A stretch of DNA of 64,000 nucleotides, taken from positions 4,526,001-4,590,000 of the forward strand of contig NZ_CP034073.1 in the NCBI RefSeq assembly GCF_003855155.1, in the 5' to 3' direction. Each line of letters begins with the position of its first letter. Within the stretch, counting starts at the first letter, position 1. Below, in pieces: positions 55,407 through 64,000 of this stretch. The translations under genes and the position numbers were made by a program. This DNA comes from Shewanella psychromarinicola. Lineage in GTDB: Bacteria > Pseudomonadota > Gammaproteobacteria > Enterobacterales > Shewanellaceae. The notes below the pieces were generated by a model, which worked only from the letters and a program-made list of their open reading frames with translations, had not been told where the DNA came from and did not search any database.

Positions 55407-56876
55407 TTAGTTAGCTTTATAAAGTACATACTCTCCTTTAACTAACGCTTTAAATAATGGTAAATCATGTTGATACTTGCGTTGAACTGATTTAAAAACA
55501 GCTTTTGCTTCGCTATTTAGCGCGGTTGCCGCATCCTTTCTTAGTTGAGCAGCTTCTTTTCGATCGACATCTAACAGAATTTGCTGGATGATTTGCTGAG
55601 CATTTGAGGTAAATCGTTGCATTGCTTGTTCTTTGATCCCACCAACAAAGTTTTTATCGTAACCCACACCAAACATTTTATTAAATGATTGAGATAGCTT
55701 GTCTTTTTGCTCGAGACCAACATCTATAACTTGTGAAATCCGTCTATTGTTTTTCGATAATGAGGCAGGCATTGAATATAAATCATAGACACGCCCAGTT
55801 ATTGAACCTTGATCTGCGATATTACCTCCAATTAGAATATTTGCTTTCCCTTGCGCTAATTCATTTTGAAATTGATTAAAAACAAAAGCTGGTTTAACTG
55901 TCGCTTTATCTGTTTCTTTACCAACTATATAAGACGTTAGCTCCTGCCAAGATTGCCAATTTTGATCTCTTGCGCAAACAGCATATGTACCATCTTCTTT
56001 TTCTGTTCTTGGTGTATAAGGATGTAACCACCAACCGGCTCCATTATCGCGGCCATTTTTAGTTGAACCATATGCACCAGTAAACTTTACCCGTTGAAAG
56101 ACTCTAACTACTTGCTCTGTTTTATTACCACAAATATGACAATAGCCCGCGCTATCCTCCATCTGAAAATTGACATGGTAAGCAAGTGCAAACAATCCTC
56201 TTTCAAGCCCAATGTTTTGTGCTTGATAAATTGCGCCTGTGGGAGGTAAATCCCACATATAGCGAGTTTCTGCTGTGTCATTAAGTACAGTGCATTTATG
56301 ATAAAAATCAGAAGCGATAGCATTTAATAGTAAAGTTTCTTTAAGTGTTGCCCCTGCTATTAATGTTGTTATTGAACCTCCACCTCTTATCCCTGTCGCA
56401 CCTGTTGGCCCAAAACATTCACCTTTAATATTCATGTGTAAATTATAATTAAGGACATGAGTGCAATCAGAACAAGACTGACTTACATCTTCTGAGTCAG
56501 AAAAGAGTCCCAAAGCATTTGCTGAACTTCCACATTCAATTCCAGAAACTAACTTAGTAATAGGTCCATCAGCGATTTTAGATTTAGCCGGAAAAGGTGC
56601 ACGCATAAAGCTTGTATCTTCAAACCACTTCGTTTCAATATTAGCTAACGCTTGCTGATATTGTTCTGTAGTCACACCATTCGCTAAGTAGTCTTTCAAC
56701 TGGGCGATTGTAGGCTTTAATACCACTGTTGTAAGTGATGCCAACATTTGCAGCATTGCTAGCTGAGTTTCATCAAAAAAATACTGTAATTGATAATCTT
56801 TTTCTGAGGTTAAAATCTCTTGTAATGAGACTTTACCGTCAGTTGTTGAGATAAAAGGATCTTTAAGCAAGTTCAT
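55407..56876 (-). CDS. cse1: Cascade large subunit Cse1/Cas8e
   Basis: PAM-recognising large subunit of type I-E Cascade, 489 residues. The N-terminus MNLLKDPFISTTDGKVSLQE resembles E. coli CasA. A zinc-knuckle-like pair CSDC (near 134) and CHIC (near 245) matches the CGGC/CSCC pair of E. coli. GPTGATGIRGGGSITTLI corresponds to the conserved glycine-rich loop. The final ORF overlaps cas5 by 14 bp. It lies last in the Cascade block, not directly after cas3 as in the canonical order. Confidence 0.92.
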   Translation of the reverse strand: MNLLKDPFISTTDGKVSLQEILTSEKDYQLQYFFDETQLAMLQMLASLTTVVLKPTIAQLKDYLANGVTTEQYQQALANIETKWFEDTSFMRAPFPAKSKIADGPITKLVSGIECGSSANALGLFSDSEDVSQSCSDCTHVLNYNLHMNIKGECFGPTGATGIRGGGSITTLIAGATLKETLLLNAIASDFYHKCTVLNDTAETRYMWDLPPTGAIYQAQNIGLERGLFALAYHVNFQMEDSAGYCHICGNKTEQVVRVFQRVKFTGAYGSTKNGRDNGAGWWLHPYTPRTEKEDGTYAVCARDQNWQSWQELTSYIVGKETDKATVKPAFVFNQFQNELAQGKANILIGGNIADQGSITGRVYDLYSMPASLSKNNRRISQVIDVGLEQKDKLSQSFNKMFGVGYDKNFVGGIKEQAMQRFTSNAQQIIQQILLDVDRKEAAQLRKDAATALNSEAKAVFKSVQRKYQHDLPLFKALVKGEYVLYKAN

Positions 56877-57510
56877 CAGCGATCTCCTCTGAGTTTTGGA
56901 TCATCTGTCCACTCACATAAACCGTTCGTATAGCGTATTTTCTAAAAACAGGGGTTAATTTATCCCTAACTTGTAATGTCGCGACATGATTTTCACCTTG
57001 TACGTCACTGAATATTTGTCCTCTTTCAGCTCGTTTTTTTAACGCCTCTACAGGGTTATTATGATCCACCAGTACTTCAAACAGAGGCCTAGTCAATGGG
57101 CATGATTTACGCCCCTGAAATAAGGTAAATTTTGGCGATTTAACAGCAATACATAATCGTTTTACTAATTCATCACTAGCAGTAATGGCAAATGTATGTT
57201 CACTGTCGCACCAGTATTCACGATATGTGGGTTTAACTCCTTTTTGAATTTTCCCCATTGGGCTGCGAAAATTTTGTACAGTGTGATAGTCCATTATTTT
57301 TTCACCGGCATTATTTACTTGAACGGCAATCTGCACATTTTCTGATAACTCAAAAAGCGTACTTTGTTCTTTACGTGTAATACCAAGCGCCGCAGCAAGC
57401 AAGCCGATAACAGCTGAGCGAGTTGGAAAGTGATTTGCCCTGCGATGAATATCAAAAGTTTGCAAGCCATAAGCTGAAAAACCTTCGGTTTTTAAGATTA
57501 ACGTTTTCAT
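56863..57510 (-). CDS. cas5: Cascade subunit Cas5e
   Basis: RAMP-fold protein that binds the 5' handle of crRNA, 215 residues from ATG 57510 (MKTLILKTEGFSAYGLQTFD; AGGTG six bases upstream). Family features are HRRANHFPTRSAVIGLLAAALG near the N-terminus and FRSPMGKIQKGVKPTYREYW in the middle. The end overlaps the cse1 start by 14 bp, indicating translational coupling. Confidence 0.9.
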   Translation of the reverse strand: MKTLILKTEGFSAYGLQTFDIHRRANHFPTRSAVIGLLAAALGITRKEQSTLFELSENVQIAVQVNNAGEKIMDYHTVQNFRSPMGKIQKGVKPTYREYWCDSEHTFAITASDELVKRLCIAVKSPKFTLFQGRKSCPLTRPLFEVLVDHNNPVEALKKRAERGQIFSDVQGENHVATLQVRDKLTPVFRKYAIRTVYVSGQMIQNSEEIADELA

Positions 57511-57557
57511 ACTAAACACCTTTTATAATTGATATATAAATAAATTAATAAAAGTTT

Positions 57558-58583
57558 TTAAAATGATAAATCACTAATTCTGCTTACTTTCTCAATCTTT
57601 TTGCTATTAACAGTATTAGTTAAATCAAATGCTTTAGCTTTTGATTGTAATTCGTAACCATCTACTAAATTTTCATAATGAGTGACTAAGCTTTGTATTG
57701 AAGCTTCCATTACTTCACCAGTATTAGGGATCGGTTTTCTGAAGGCATTAGCTAGCGACAACGGCTGATTTGAGCTAGTGCATAAAACAAAATCCGCTTT
57801 ATTATGGGCTGCAAATGTTTTTTGCTTTGCCGATGGAGATACTTGCGCAAAACAATTGATAATGGTGTTGATTATATGAGTCGTTTCTGCGATAGATTTT
57901 TGTATATTTTTAGCCAATAAATCTACATCAATTGATGCATAACGGTAAAAAACTCCAGAGCTAAATTCATTTGTTCCAATATGTCCTGATCCTTGCTCAG
58001 CTAAATCATCACAAGCTGTAAACCAATCAACTTCAATATCTGCGTTATGTGTTGTTAAACTATGTGCAACACTCATTGCTGCCTCTACATTACGTCCTGG
58101 ACAACTAGCATCCATCCGTCCAGATAATGCAACATCGATAGTTGGTAACTGCACTATTTTTTTCAAATCTTTTAATTCAGTTCCGGCTTGTACCATATTG
58201 ATGGCTTCACGGATAGCACCGAGCGAATATGGCTGTACAGCATCAAAGTAACGATGTTTTTGCTTGGTTTCTTTATCTATTTCTGTTTTAATTTTAGAGC
58301 CCATGTTTTCTAAAACATCTTCAATTACTTTAGCATCAAATTCAGGTAGGTTCTCAATACATAATGTTAATAGTTCATCAAATCGATTCGTTCTAATTGA
58401 TAATTCTTCAACATTAGCTTTATATAAATCGCTTTGGCGAATAGCACGTTTTAAACACTGACTTGAAATACGACTGCGTGTAGTACCACCAAATACAGCC
58501 GTTTTTTGTAAGCCTGAATCATCGCGATTCATCATAGAAGATGGATGAGAAATTAATGCATGAATATTGATAAAAGTAGTCAT
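57558..58583 (-). CDS. cas7: Cascade backbone subunit Cas7e
   Basis: Forms the six-copy backbone along the crRNA, 341 residues. Typical CasC features: FINIHALISHPSSMMNRDDSG near the N-terminus, RISSQCLKRAIR, the DVALSGRMDASCPGRNVEAAM segment (near 148-168) and GSGHIGTNEFSSGVFYRYAS. It is preceded by cse2 (49-bp gap) and followed by cas5 (47-bp gap). Confidence 0.93.
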   Translation of the reverse strand: MTTFINIHALISHPSSMMNRDDSGLQKTAVFGGTTRSRISSQCLKRAIRQSDLYKANVEELSIRTNRFDELLTLCIENLPEFDAKVIEDVLENMGSKIKTEIDKETKQKHRYFDAVQPYSLGAIREAINMVQAGTELKDLKKIVQLPTIDVALSGRMDASCPGRNVEAAMSVAHSLTTHNADIEVDWFTACDDLAEQGSGHIGTNEFSSGVFYRYASIDVDLLAKNIQKSIAETTHIINTIINCFAQVSPSAKQKTFAAHNKADFVLCTSSNQPLSLANAFRKPIPNTGEVMEASIQSLVTHYENLVDGYELQSKAKAFDLTNTVNSKKIEKVSRISDLSF

Positions 58584-58632
58584 TGTGTTGCCCTTAAATT
58601 GAAAGTTAGTTACTTATTTGAATAAATGAATC

Positions 58633-59052
58633 CTATTTTTCTTGCTCACTTAAGATGAATTCTTTTAACAGGTCACGTCGTGCTTGTTCACCCCAATATT
58701 GAGCTAGTTTCCCTAGGCTAGATAAACTTACATTTTTACAACGAATGAGCTGCCTCTTTAAGTATTCAATGGCATTGTCACCGCTACGTGTAATTTGAAT
58801 AATTTGGGTTTCTTTAACACCGGCATTTAAAAGTGCAACGGCTACAGAATCAGATTCCGCCTCATCTGTAATAGCAATAGAGACTAGCAAGAATAAGATA
58901 CGCTGGGTTTGTGAATTATCTTTCGTCCCTGAAAATTTCAGAACACGAAAATATGCGGGACTATCAGCCAATTTCCTTAAGTTGCACCTTTTAAGATCAG
59001 CTTGATCACCCTTGGATAGATTCATATATGCGGTGTAGATTCTCTTGTACAT
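58633..59052 (-). CDS. cse2: Cascade small subunit Cse2
   Basis: Small helical subunit present in two copies per Cascade, 139 residues. LSKGDQADLKRCNLRKLADSPAYFRVLK at the N-terminus and LIRCKNVSLSSLGKLAQYW then RRDLLKEFIL at the C-terminus match CasB of E. coli in spacing and character. It lies 15 bp after cas6e. It is short (139 residues against about 160 in E. coli). Confidence 0.88.
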   Translation of the reverse strand: MYKRIYTAYMNLSKGDQADLKRCNLRKLADSPAYFRVLKFSGTKDNSQTQRILFLLVSIAITDEAESDSVAVALLNAGVKETQIIQITRSGDNAIEYLKRQLIRCKNVSLSSLGKLAQYWGEQARRDLLKEFILSEQEK

Positions 59053-59067
59053 AAGTAATCCCTTAAG

Positions 59068-59613
59068 TTAACTCGCTTTAGCCAAAGACAAGAGCCCTGC
59101 ACCAGCATGTTTCTGACGACCAATCCCCATCACCAAGGCTTGATATATTTGTTCTGCATTTGTGATTTGTAAAATGCCTTCAAAACACACATAACGGCTA
59201 CTAAAACATTTTCTACTTTTAACTAATATATTATCCATCGACGTTACATTGACATTGGCGCCTTTTAACTTTCGTTGTAGCCATGCAACTTGATCATCTT
59301 TATCATGAATTTCAATCACTCGTTTACCTTGGCTAATGCATTTTGTTGGATATACTAGTATTTTAAACTTATAGAAATCTTCATTTTCTAACTGAGGATT
59401 AAATGATTTTGTTTGCAATACCTCAGCATTTTGGCTGCTATTAGGCTGCGTGCTTGACTGCAACAACACTGTGACCTTACCTGTATCCGATTGATTTTCT
59501 ACACGAAACAAATGATCTCGTTTTCGCTCAAGTGAACTTGGAAATAAACTCCAAATTGCCTGATGTTGTAGATAACTATCATTGGTATTCAATGCCACCA
59601 TTGAGATATACAT
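59068..59613 (-). CDS. cas6e: crRNA endoribonuclease Cas6e
   Basis: Cuts pre-crRNA at the base of the repeat hairpin and stays bound. I start at ATG 59613 (MYISMVAL, AAGGA seven bases upstream), giving 181 residues; the longer frame start lacks support. The His of YLQHQAIWSLFPSS fits the catalytic His of E. coli CasE. The C-terminal glycine-rich loop is MGIGRQKHAGAGLLSLAKA. It follows cas3 by 16 bp, an unusual first position in the Cascade block. Confidence 0.92.
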   Translation of the reverse strand: MYISMVALNTNDSYLQHQAIWSLFPSSLERKRDHLFRVENQSDTGKVTVLLQSSTQPNSSQNAEVLQTKSFNPQLENEDFYKFKILVYPTKCISQGKRVIEIHDKDDQVAWLQRKLKGANVNVTSMDNILVKSRKCFSSRYVCFEGILQITNAEQIYQALVMGIGRQKHAGAGLLSLAKAS

Positions 59614-59629
59614 ATAGTTTCCTTTTAAC

Positions 59630-62035
59630 TTAGTTTTTACTATTAAAACTAGGTAATACGACACCTAATTCACCATAATCGATATCTTTATTAACAACAG
59701 ATTTAATACAATAGAAATCAGTATCTTGTTTTCCCTTGACATGCTTTTTAGCTAGAGCAACAGTGCTGCGTTCTCTATCTTGCTGCTCTTTATAATCCCC
59801 ACCATGAAACAGCCCTCCTAGTTCATTCATAAGCACAACTGTTGCGGTCATTTCACCTTCGCGCGTTAATAGCGCACAACGAGGATCAACATCGCTCAAA
59901 GGTTTAGAGTCAAGTACGCTGTACATTTTCGCGGTGTAAGCCGAACCATCTTGCTCCATTTGATATTTATCGTATAAATCATTTAATTCTGAGTTTTCGT
60001 CTGGGTAGGGTTCCTCAGCATGAACGTATTCAATGGCATGACGATAGCAGTCTGGAAAAGTTAATTTTTCTCTTTGTAGCAAATATTGCTCAGTGCGATA
60101 AAGTACACGAACATTACGATATACGTAGCCACTTCCCTGATAATGATGACTCCAATTACTAACCGATTGACTTGGTAGTAACGTTATAAATAGAGGATGT
60201 TTAATTCTGTCACTGCGTGAGTAAAGCGAGGTATTAATGCGATCATGCCGCCATAGTCGACCCATTCGTTGCATCAGGAATTCGATAGGCGCTATTTGGC
60301 TAACCATGATGTCAAAATCCAAATCCAAAGACTGTTCAACAACTTGAGTTGCTACTAATATTCGCCCTTTACGAGGTGCATTCTTTCCATAGATTTGTAG
60401 TACTTCGTTTTCAATCCTCTCTCTATCTGCATAAGAATAGCGAGCGTGAAATAGATCAACGTTAGTATCTTGTTCGGTTTGCAAATGTTTTAGCTGAACA
60501 AACAAATTTTGTGCATCTGCGACGGTATTGCAAATAATACCCACCACAGCACCCGCTTTTGCATGCTCTAATAAAATGGCTTGCTGATCTGGGGTTGGCA
60601 ATAAATCATTCGACAACCAATTTTTAAGAGTGACCACTTTATTTTTAGCCGGCATTTCAACTGAATACTCTTGCGTATTACCTTCTAAATCAACATGAGT
60701 AACTAGTGGGTACGCTGTGCGCTTGGCTTTACCGGAATAGTGTTTAAGTAATTTGTTTTTCAATGAAATTGATAACGTAGCAGATAATAAAATAACGTTA
60801 GAATACGCTTGATGCTGCCCCTTAATTACTTGTTCTATTAGTGCATACATATACGCATCGAAACTATGAATCTCATCCAGTATCAATACTGATTTTCTTG
60901 TGCCAAATGAGCGAATAAATTGATGTTTAATCCCAAGAACGCCCATTAAAACTTGGTCTACAGTTGCTACCGACATTGACCCGAGAAATGCCCGCTTATT
61001 TGATTGATGTAAAAAGCCATTTTCATCTGGAAATAGATATTTCGATTTCCCATGGGCAAGCGTTATTGCACTATCAGGAAAAAGCTTAGTCGCCGCGTCC
61101 CCTATACGATTAAATAACCCATTGGCAGTTGCTTGTGTTGGAAGACCAAAAACAATGCCATCAGCAAGATCTTTTTCTATCAACATAGATGCATAAGCCA
61201 AGGCAAACTCAGTTTTCCCCGACCCAGTGTCTGATTCAACTATTGTTAAGCCTGTTTTTAACGGAAGTGTAGGTAATAAAGTTTGAATACCACGAGGTAA
61301 ATAAGGCTGAAATAGAAAATCAAAGCCTGAACCATTCAGTTTATTCAACATACCTGAATCAAGTAAGGCTGCTTTTGCCCTAGGTAATGTTTGCTGGTAG
61401 TACATATTTAAATCAGCTGTTGGTTCTGTAGTAAAATTGGTGATTGAGGAACCAATCCAGTCTGCCACACTGCATAATCCTGCAAGCATCGGAATCTCAC
61501 CAACATCAGGAATAGAAGTTAAACCTGTAAATTCTAGGCTAAATTCAATCCACTTTTTACGAGCTAATTTATCTAAATTAATAAGTTCTTTATCAGCATC
61601 TGGTTCTAATAAGTTTCGATCTATCGATGTATCGCAATAACCATGATGTCCAGCAACGGCTTTCATTGCTTTATCATGACCATAGGTTTGAATAAAATGC
61701 AGATAACCATGCGAGCCATGCGAATACTTCTCAGATTCGACTTCATATTCATTGCCTTGAAGTGTAATACGTACTTCTTCTACAAAGTTCTGAAAGCGCG
61801 CATCAAACTTACCTAGATCATGTAATAACACATAAAATAAAACTATTGATCGCGCTTCAGTTTCATCTAACTTTAACTGCATAGATATTTGTTTAAGTAA
61901 TACTTTCGATTCTGAAAGCCAAACCTCAACTACTGCCGCCACATCTAGGCAATGATATGGTAATAGATGATATTTCTCTACAGGGTTTGATTTGTCACAC
62001 TTACCCCAATATTTAAAGTATGTATCATCTACCAT
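59630..62035 (-). CDS. cas3: Cas3 nuclease-helicase (HD-DExH)
   Basis: Degrades target DNA after Cascade binding, 801 residues from ATG 62035. The HD nuclease comes first (YHLLPYHCLDVAAV, then LLHDLGKFDARFQ and GHHGYCDTS). The superfamily 2 helicase has VESDTGSGKTEFALAYASML (Walker A), LILDEIHSFDAY (DEIH), LLSATLSISLKNK and motif VI QRMGRLWRHDR. It looks complete, though slightly shorter than the 888-residue E. coli protein. It opens the cas operon after a 138-bp gap from the WYL regulator gene. Confidence 0.95.
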   Translation of the reverse strand: MVDDTYFKYWGKCDKSNPVEKYHLLPYHCLDVAAVVEVWLSESKVLLKQISMQLKLDETEARSIVLFYVLLHDLGKFDARFQNFVEEVRITLQGNEYEVESEKYSHGSHGYLHFIQTYGHDKAMKAVAGHHGYCDTSIDRNLLEPDADKELINLDKLARKKWIEFSLEFTGLTSIPDVGEIPMLAGLCSVADWIGSSITNFTTEPTADLNMYYQQTLPRAKAALLDSGMLNKLNGSGFDFLFQPYLPRGIQTLLPTLPLKTGLTIVESDTGSGKTEFALAYASMLIEKDLADGIVFGLPTQATANGLFNRIGDAATKLFPDSAITLAHGKSKYLFPDENGFLHQSNKRAFLGSMSVATVDQVLMGVLGIKHQFIRSFGTRKSVLILDEIHSFDAYMYALIEQVIKGQHQAYSNVILLSATLSISLKNKLLKHYSGKAKRTAYPLVTHVDLEGNTQEYSVEMPAKNKVVTLKNWLSNDLLPTPDQQAILLEHAKAGAVVGIICNTVADAQNLFVQLKHLQTEQDTNVDLFHARYSYADRERIENEVLQIYGKNAPRKGRILVATQVVEQSLDLDFDIMVSQIAPIEFLMQRMGRLWRHDRINTSLYSRSDRIKHPLFITLLPSQSVSNWSHHYQGSGYVYRNVRVLYRTEQYLLQREKLTFPDCYRHAIEYVHAEEPYPDENSELNDLYDKYQMEQDGSAYTAKMYSVLDSKPLSDVDPRCALLTREGEMTATVVLMNELGGLFHGGDYKEQQDRERSTVALAKKHVKGKQDTDFYCIKSVVNKDIDYGELGVVLPSFNSKN

Positions 62036-62100
62036 ATTCACCTCTTTTTGCTAAGTCCATGCACTGTATACCTTTATTATTAGATCATCTACACTGGTTA

Positions 62101-62114
62101 TTTACACAGGTAAA
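62101..62114. promoter_or_regulatory. Short inverted repeat before cas3
   Basis: TTTAC-ACAG-GTAAA, a perfect 5+5 inverted repeat about 65 bp upstream of the cas3 start and within its likely promoter. It could be an operator of the cas operon. Not the same sequence as the site before the WYL gene. Confidence 0.3.
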
Positions 62115-62173
62115 GTCAGTTAACCATTGATTATCACTCTATTGTTGTTTTACTTCTGTTTTAGACGTGGGTA

Positions 62174-62995
62174 TTAAAACAGCCATGGTTTAATGTCATC
62201 TCGATTTACGAGTACCAGTTGTTGTACTTCTGGGGTGCCATCGAGCATTTTGGTATTGACTTGTAATTCATGCAGCAAGTATTGAGCTAAAGCAGCTCGA
62301 GTAGACATGACTAATTGGCCACCTTCCATTTGGTAGTCATTAGCCAGGACGGCTTGTTTTGCTGGGCTTAATCGGGGATCGGGTTGAAGGATCAAATTGA
62401 CCTGTGTATGCCAGGCAAGATCTTGTTGTGGATCTATGGTTGAAGCATCTATTAACTCTGCTTCACCTCTAAAGCGACTTAATACTAGGTCTCTAAAGTT
62501 TTGTGATTTTTCGCAATAACCTCTTATGTGCCAACGAGAACCGGTATTCACGAAAGTATGAGGGTGAAATATTCTGCCGTCATTTTCAGGATTTGCAAGT
62601 GAAACATAATCAACTTCTATACGTTGTTTATGTCGTATAGCAGATATCAATACTCGGATTATGTTATGTGAGACTTTTCTTGGCGGCAGGACTAAGCAAG
62701 ATACATTATCGGCAAATGAGCTGTGAGTTGTAATATCTTTGGTGGCAAACCAATGTAAATAAATATTGATGTTAGGGGTGATGTAATAAGCAATAAAGGT
62801 ATCGGCAGAGTAATAGGTGCCACTGATCTTGGTGGTGTTATTTGGGTAATGGCTTGTGTAAGTTTTTAAGTCAGTATTGGCTTGTTGTCGAGTAATTGAA
62901 AACTGCTGCTCAAGCGTTTTACAATTAATACAACCTTCCCACCATAAGATGAGTTCTATAAAATATTGCCTAACGTGTGACAAGTCCTTTGCCAT
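62174..62995 (-). CDS. WYL-domain transcriptional regulator (BrxR/CapW-like)
   Basis: Predicted DNA-binding regulator of 273 residues. An N-terminal winged-helix region (FIELILWWEGCINCKTLEQQFSITRQQA) precedes a WYL domain (about 110-190). That has LISAIRHKQRIEVDYVSL, HPHTFVNTGSRWHIRGYCEK and RDLVLSRFRGEAEL. A C-terminal dimerisation-like region follows. This plan resembles BrxR/CapW repressors of phage-defence loci. AGGA six bases before ATG 62995 supports the start. It lies 138 bp upstream of cas3 on the same strand, so it may regulate or be co-transcribed with the cas operon. Confidence 0.85.
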   Translation of the reverse strand: MAKDLSHVRQYFIELILWWEGCINCKTLEQQFSITRQQANTDLKTYTSHYPNNTTKISGTYYSADTFIAYYITPNINIYLHWFATKDITTHSSFADNVSCLVLPPRKVSHNIIRVLISAIRHKQRIEVDYVSLANPENDGRIFHPHTFVNTGSRWHIRGYCEKSQNFRDLVLSRFRGEAELIDASTIDPQQDLAWHTQVNLILQPDPRLSPAKQAVLANDYQMEGGQLVMSTRAALAQYLLHELQVNTKMLDGTPEVQQLVLVNRDDIKPWLF

Positions 62996-63025
62996 GATCG
63001 ATCCTATATAATTTACAGTACAGCA

Positions 63026-63046
63026 TGCAATTGTTAATTCATTGCA
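63026..63046. promoter_or_regulatory. Inverted repeat upstream of the WYL gene
   Basis: TGCAAT-N9-ATTGCA about 30-50 bp before the WYL gene start, over the expected -35 region. A plausible autoregulatory operator. Confidence 0.35.
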
Positions 63047-63120
63047 CTTATAAGATCAACTTAAATTTTGCAAATATATGATCTAAGTAGATAATATTTA
63101 AGTTTCTACCGTTACCCCAG

Positions 63121-63540
63121 CATTCACTTTTATAGCATACTCGCTCTTAGGCCTTGCCGTGAGCGAAGCGTTCGCTTGTTATCGTTCTTTATCGCTCTTT
63201 ATCATTTTTTAGCGCTTTAATCGCTTGTCATCGTGATCTACCGTTCTTCCAGCTTTTATAGCATCTAGCCGCGGAGCGTACTCGCTCTTAGGCCTTGCCG
63301 TGAGCGAAGCGTTCGCTTTCACCTCTTGTTATCGCTTGTTATCGTTTTTTAGCGCTTTAATCGCTTGTCATCGTGATCTACCGTTCTTCCCAGCTTTTAT
63401 AGTATCTAGCCGCGGAGCATACTCGCTCTTAGGCCTTGCCGTGAGCGAAGCGTTCGCTTTCACCTCTTGTTATCGCTTGTTATCGTTTTTTATCGCTCTT
63501 TATCGCTCTTTATCGCTCTTTATCATTTTTTAGCGCTTTG
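63121..63540. repeat. 141-bp tandem repeat, about 2.9 copies, with nested 10-11-bp repeats
   Basis: TCGCTCTTAGGCC starts at 63141, 63282 and 63423, an exact 141-bp period. Each unit holds GTGAGCGAAGCGTTCGCTT, variable numbers of TATCGCTCTT-type units (three in a row at 63490-63522) and CATTTTTTAGCGCTTT. The last unit contains the tilS stop codon and final codons, so the array appears to have grown from the tilS 3' end. No gene is present in 62996-63522. Confidence 0.85.
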
Positions 63541-64000
63541 TATCAAAAAACTAATCCCTTGTTCACCGGTTTGCGCTACATAACGTTTATCTATCCATAA
63601 GCCGATGGCGGCGACTAAGACTTCATCATAAAAAATTAGTGGGATTTGTTGGCGACGCCAAGGTGGAATATGGCATTCTTGCCATAGCTTTTTTAACTCA
63701 CGCGGTTTTTGACGTTGTGACGAGGCAAATTGCGGCTGGCACTTAATAGAGCCGACGCCGCCGTAGCGAAGGGTCACTTTGCTATTAGCTGGCGGTAAAA
63801 CTAATAAAGGCTTATCAACCCTTGTTTGTTGGTTTAAATGATATCGATGCTGGCCTACATCCATCAGCATATCGGCCACATCGCCATTTAATAGGCTATT
63901 AAAATCAGCGCTGAGTTGGGTGGACGCTAATGGTTCAAGCTCACTATTGTTAAGCGCGTATGCCACGCCTGCAAACCGTTTAACTTGATAGTCGCCCCAT
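63523..64000 (-). CDS. tilS: tRNA(Ile)-lysidine synthetase TilS, C-terminal part
   Basis: Modifies C34 of the AUA-reading tRNA(Ile) with lysine. Only the last 158 residues are in the window; the frame is open through the right edge. The substrate-domain start GDYQVKRFAGVAYALNN and the C-terminal domain ELKKLWQECHIPPWRRQQIP with LIFYDEVLVAAIGLWID match TilS. The nucleotide-binding PP-loop domain lies beyond the window. The final QSAKK codons and stop lie in the 141-bp tandem repeat. Confidence 0.9.
   Translation of the reverse strand, partial: WGDYQVKRFAGVAYALNNSELEPLASTQLSADFNSLLNGDVADMLMDVGQHRYHLNQQTRVDKPLLVLPPANSKVTLRYGGVGSIKCQPQFASSQRQKPRELKKLWQECHIPPWRRQQIPLIFYDEVLVAAIGLWIDKRYVAQTGEQGISFLIQSAKK

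Overview
The window looks like a chromosomal segment of a marine gammaproteobacterium, most probably Shewanella. The evidence is the gene content (phenylalanine/tyrosine catabolism next to galE and a lone napF, a DUF2982 protein, a TonB-receptor/halogenase/SapC sugar locus), the moderate GC content, and short GATAACG / CTAGCCGCG intergenic repeats of a kind I associate with this genus. No rRNA or tRNA gene was seen. The window cuts maiA at the left edge and tilS at the right edge.

Bases 1-8.7 kb are housekeeping. They hold maiA, fahA, tyrR, phhB and phhA (Phe to Tyr, and the last steps of Tyr breakdown, with TyrR-box-like sites), then galE, napF, a bactofilin, a DUF2982 membrane protein and an ElyC/YdcF-type protein. 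Bases 8.8-29.2 kb hold mak and cysQ, then a beta-glucoside/beta-glucan utilisation locus: GH3 lipoprotein glucosidase, FucP/GluP-type transporter, GH1 beta-glucosidase, GPH-type symporter, LacI regulator and a TonB-dependent receptor. These are followed by a five-gene cassette of flavin-dependent halogenase, SapC, JmjC-like cupin, second halogenase and DUF6445. Palindromic operators with a GCGC core sit just downstream of matched sigma70-like promoters before the GH1 gene and the receptor, so the LacI protein probably controls both. A MITE-like element ends 12 bp before lacI.

Bases 29.7-47.1 kb are mixed chromosomal genes: DTW-domain tRNA modification protein, LysE exporter, old-yellow-enzyme-like oxidoreductase, SWIM-SNF2 helicase, HupE/UreJ-like protein, Kef-type antiporter with RCK domains, diguanylate cyclase, a divergent RimK-like ligase / GNAT-C39 peptidase pair, and a secreted M28 peptidase.

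Bases 47.2-63.0 kb are a type I-E CRISPR-Cas locus. The array has 61 repeats and 60 spacers with an exact 61-bp period and is transcribed on the minus strand from a leader beside cas2. An IS3-family element splits one repeat and an IS5-family element splits one spacer. A third element (IS1595-like, perfect 8-bp target duplication) cuts cas1 between its catalytic residues, and that element's transposase is itself frameshifted. Cas3, Cas6e, Cse2, Cas7e, Cas5e, Cse1 and Cas2 are full length, in the unusual order cas3-cas6e-cse2-cas7-cas5-cse1. The locus therefore looks able to interfere but not to acquire spacers. A WYL-domain regulator lies upstream of cas3. The right edge is a 141-bp tandem repeat that runs into the 3' end of tilS.
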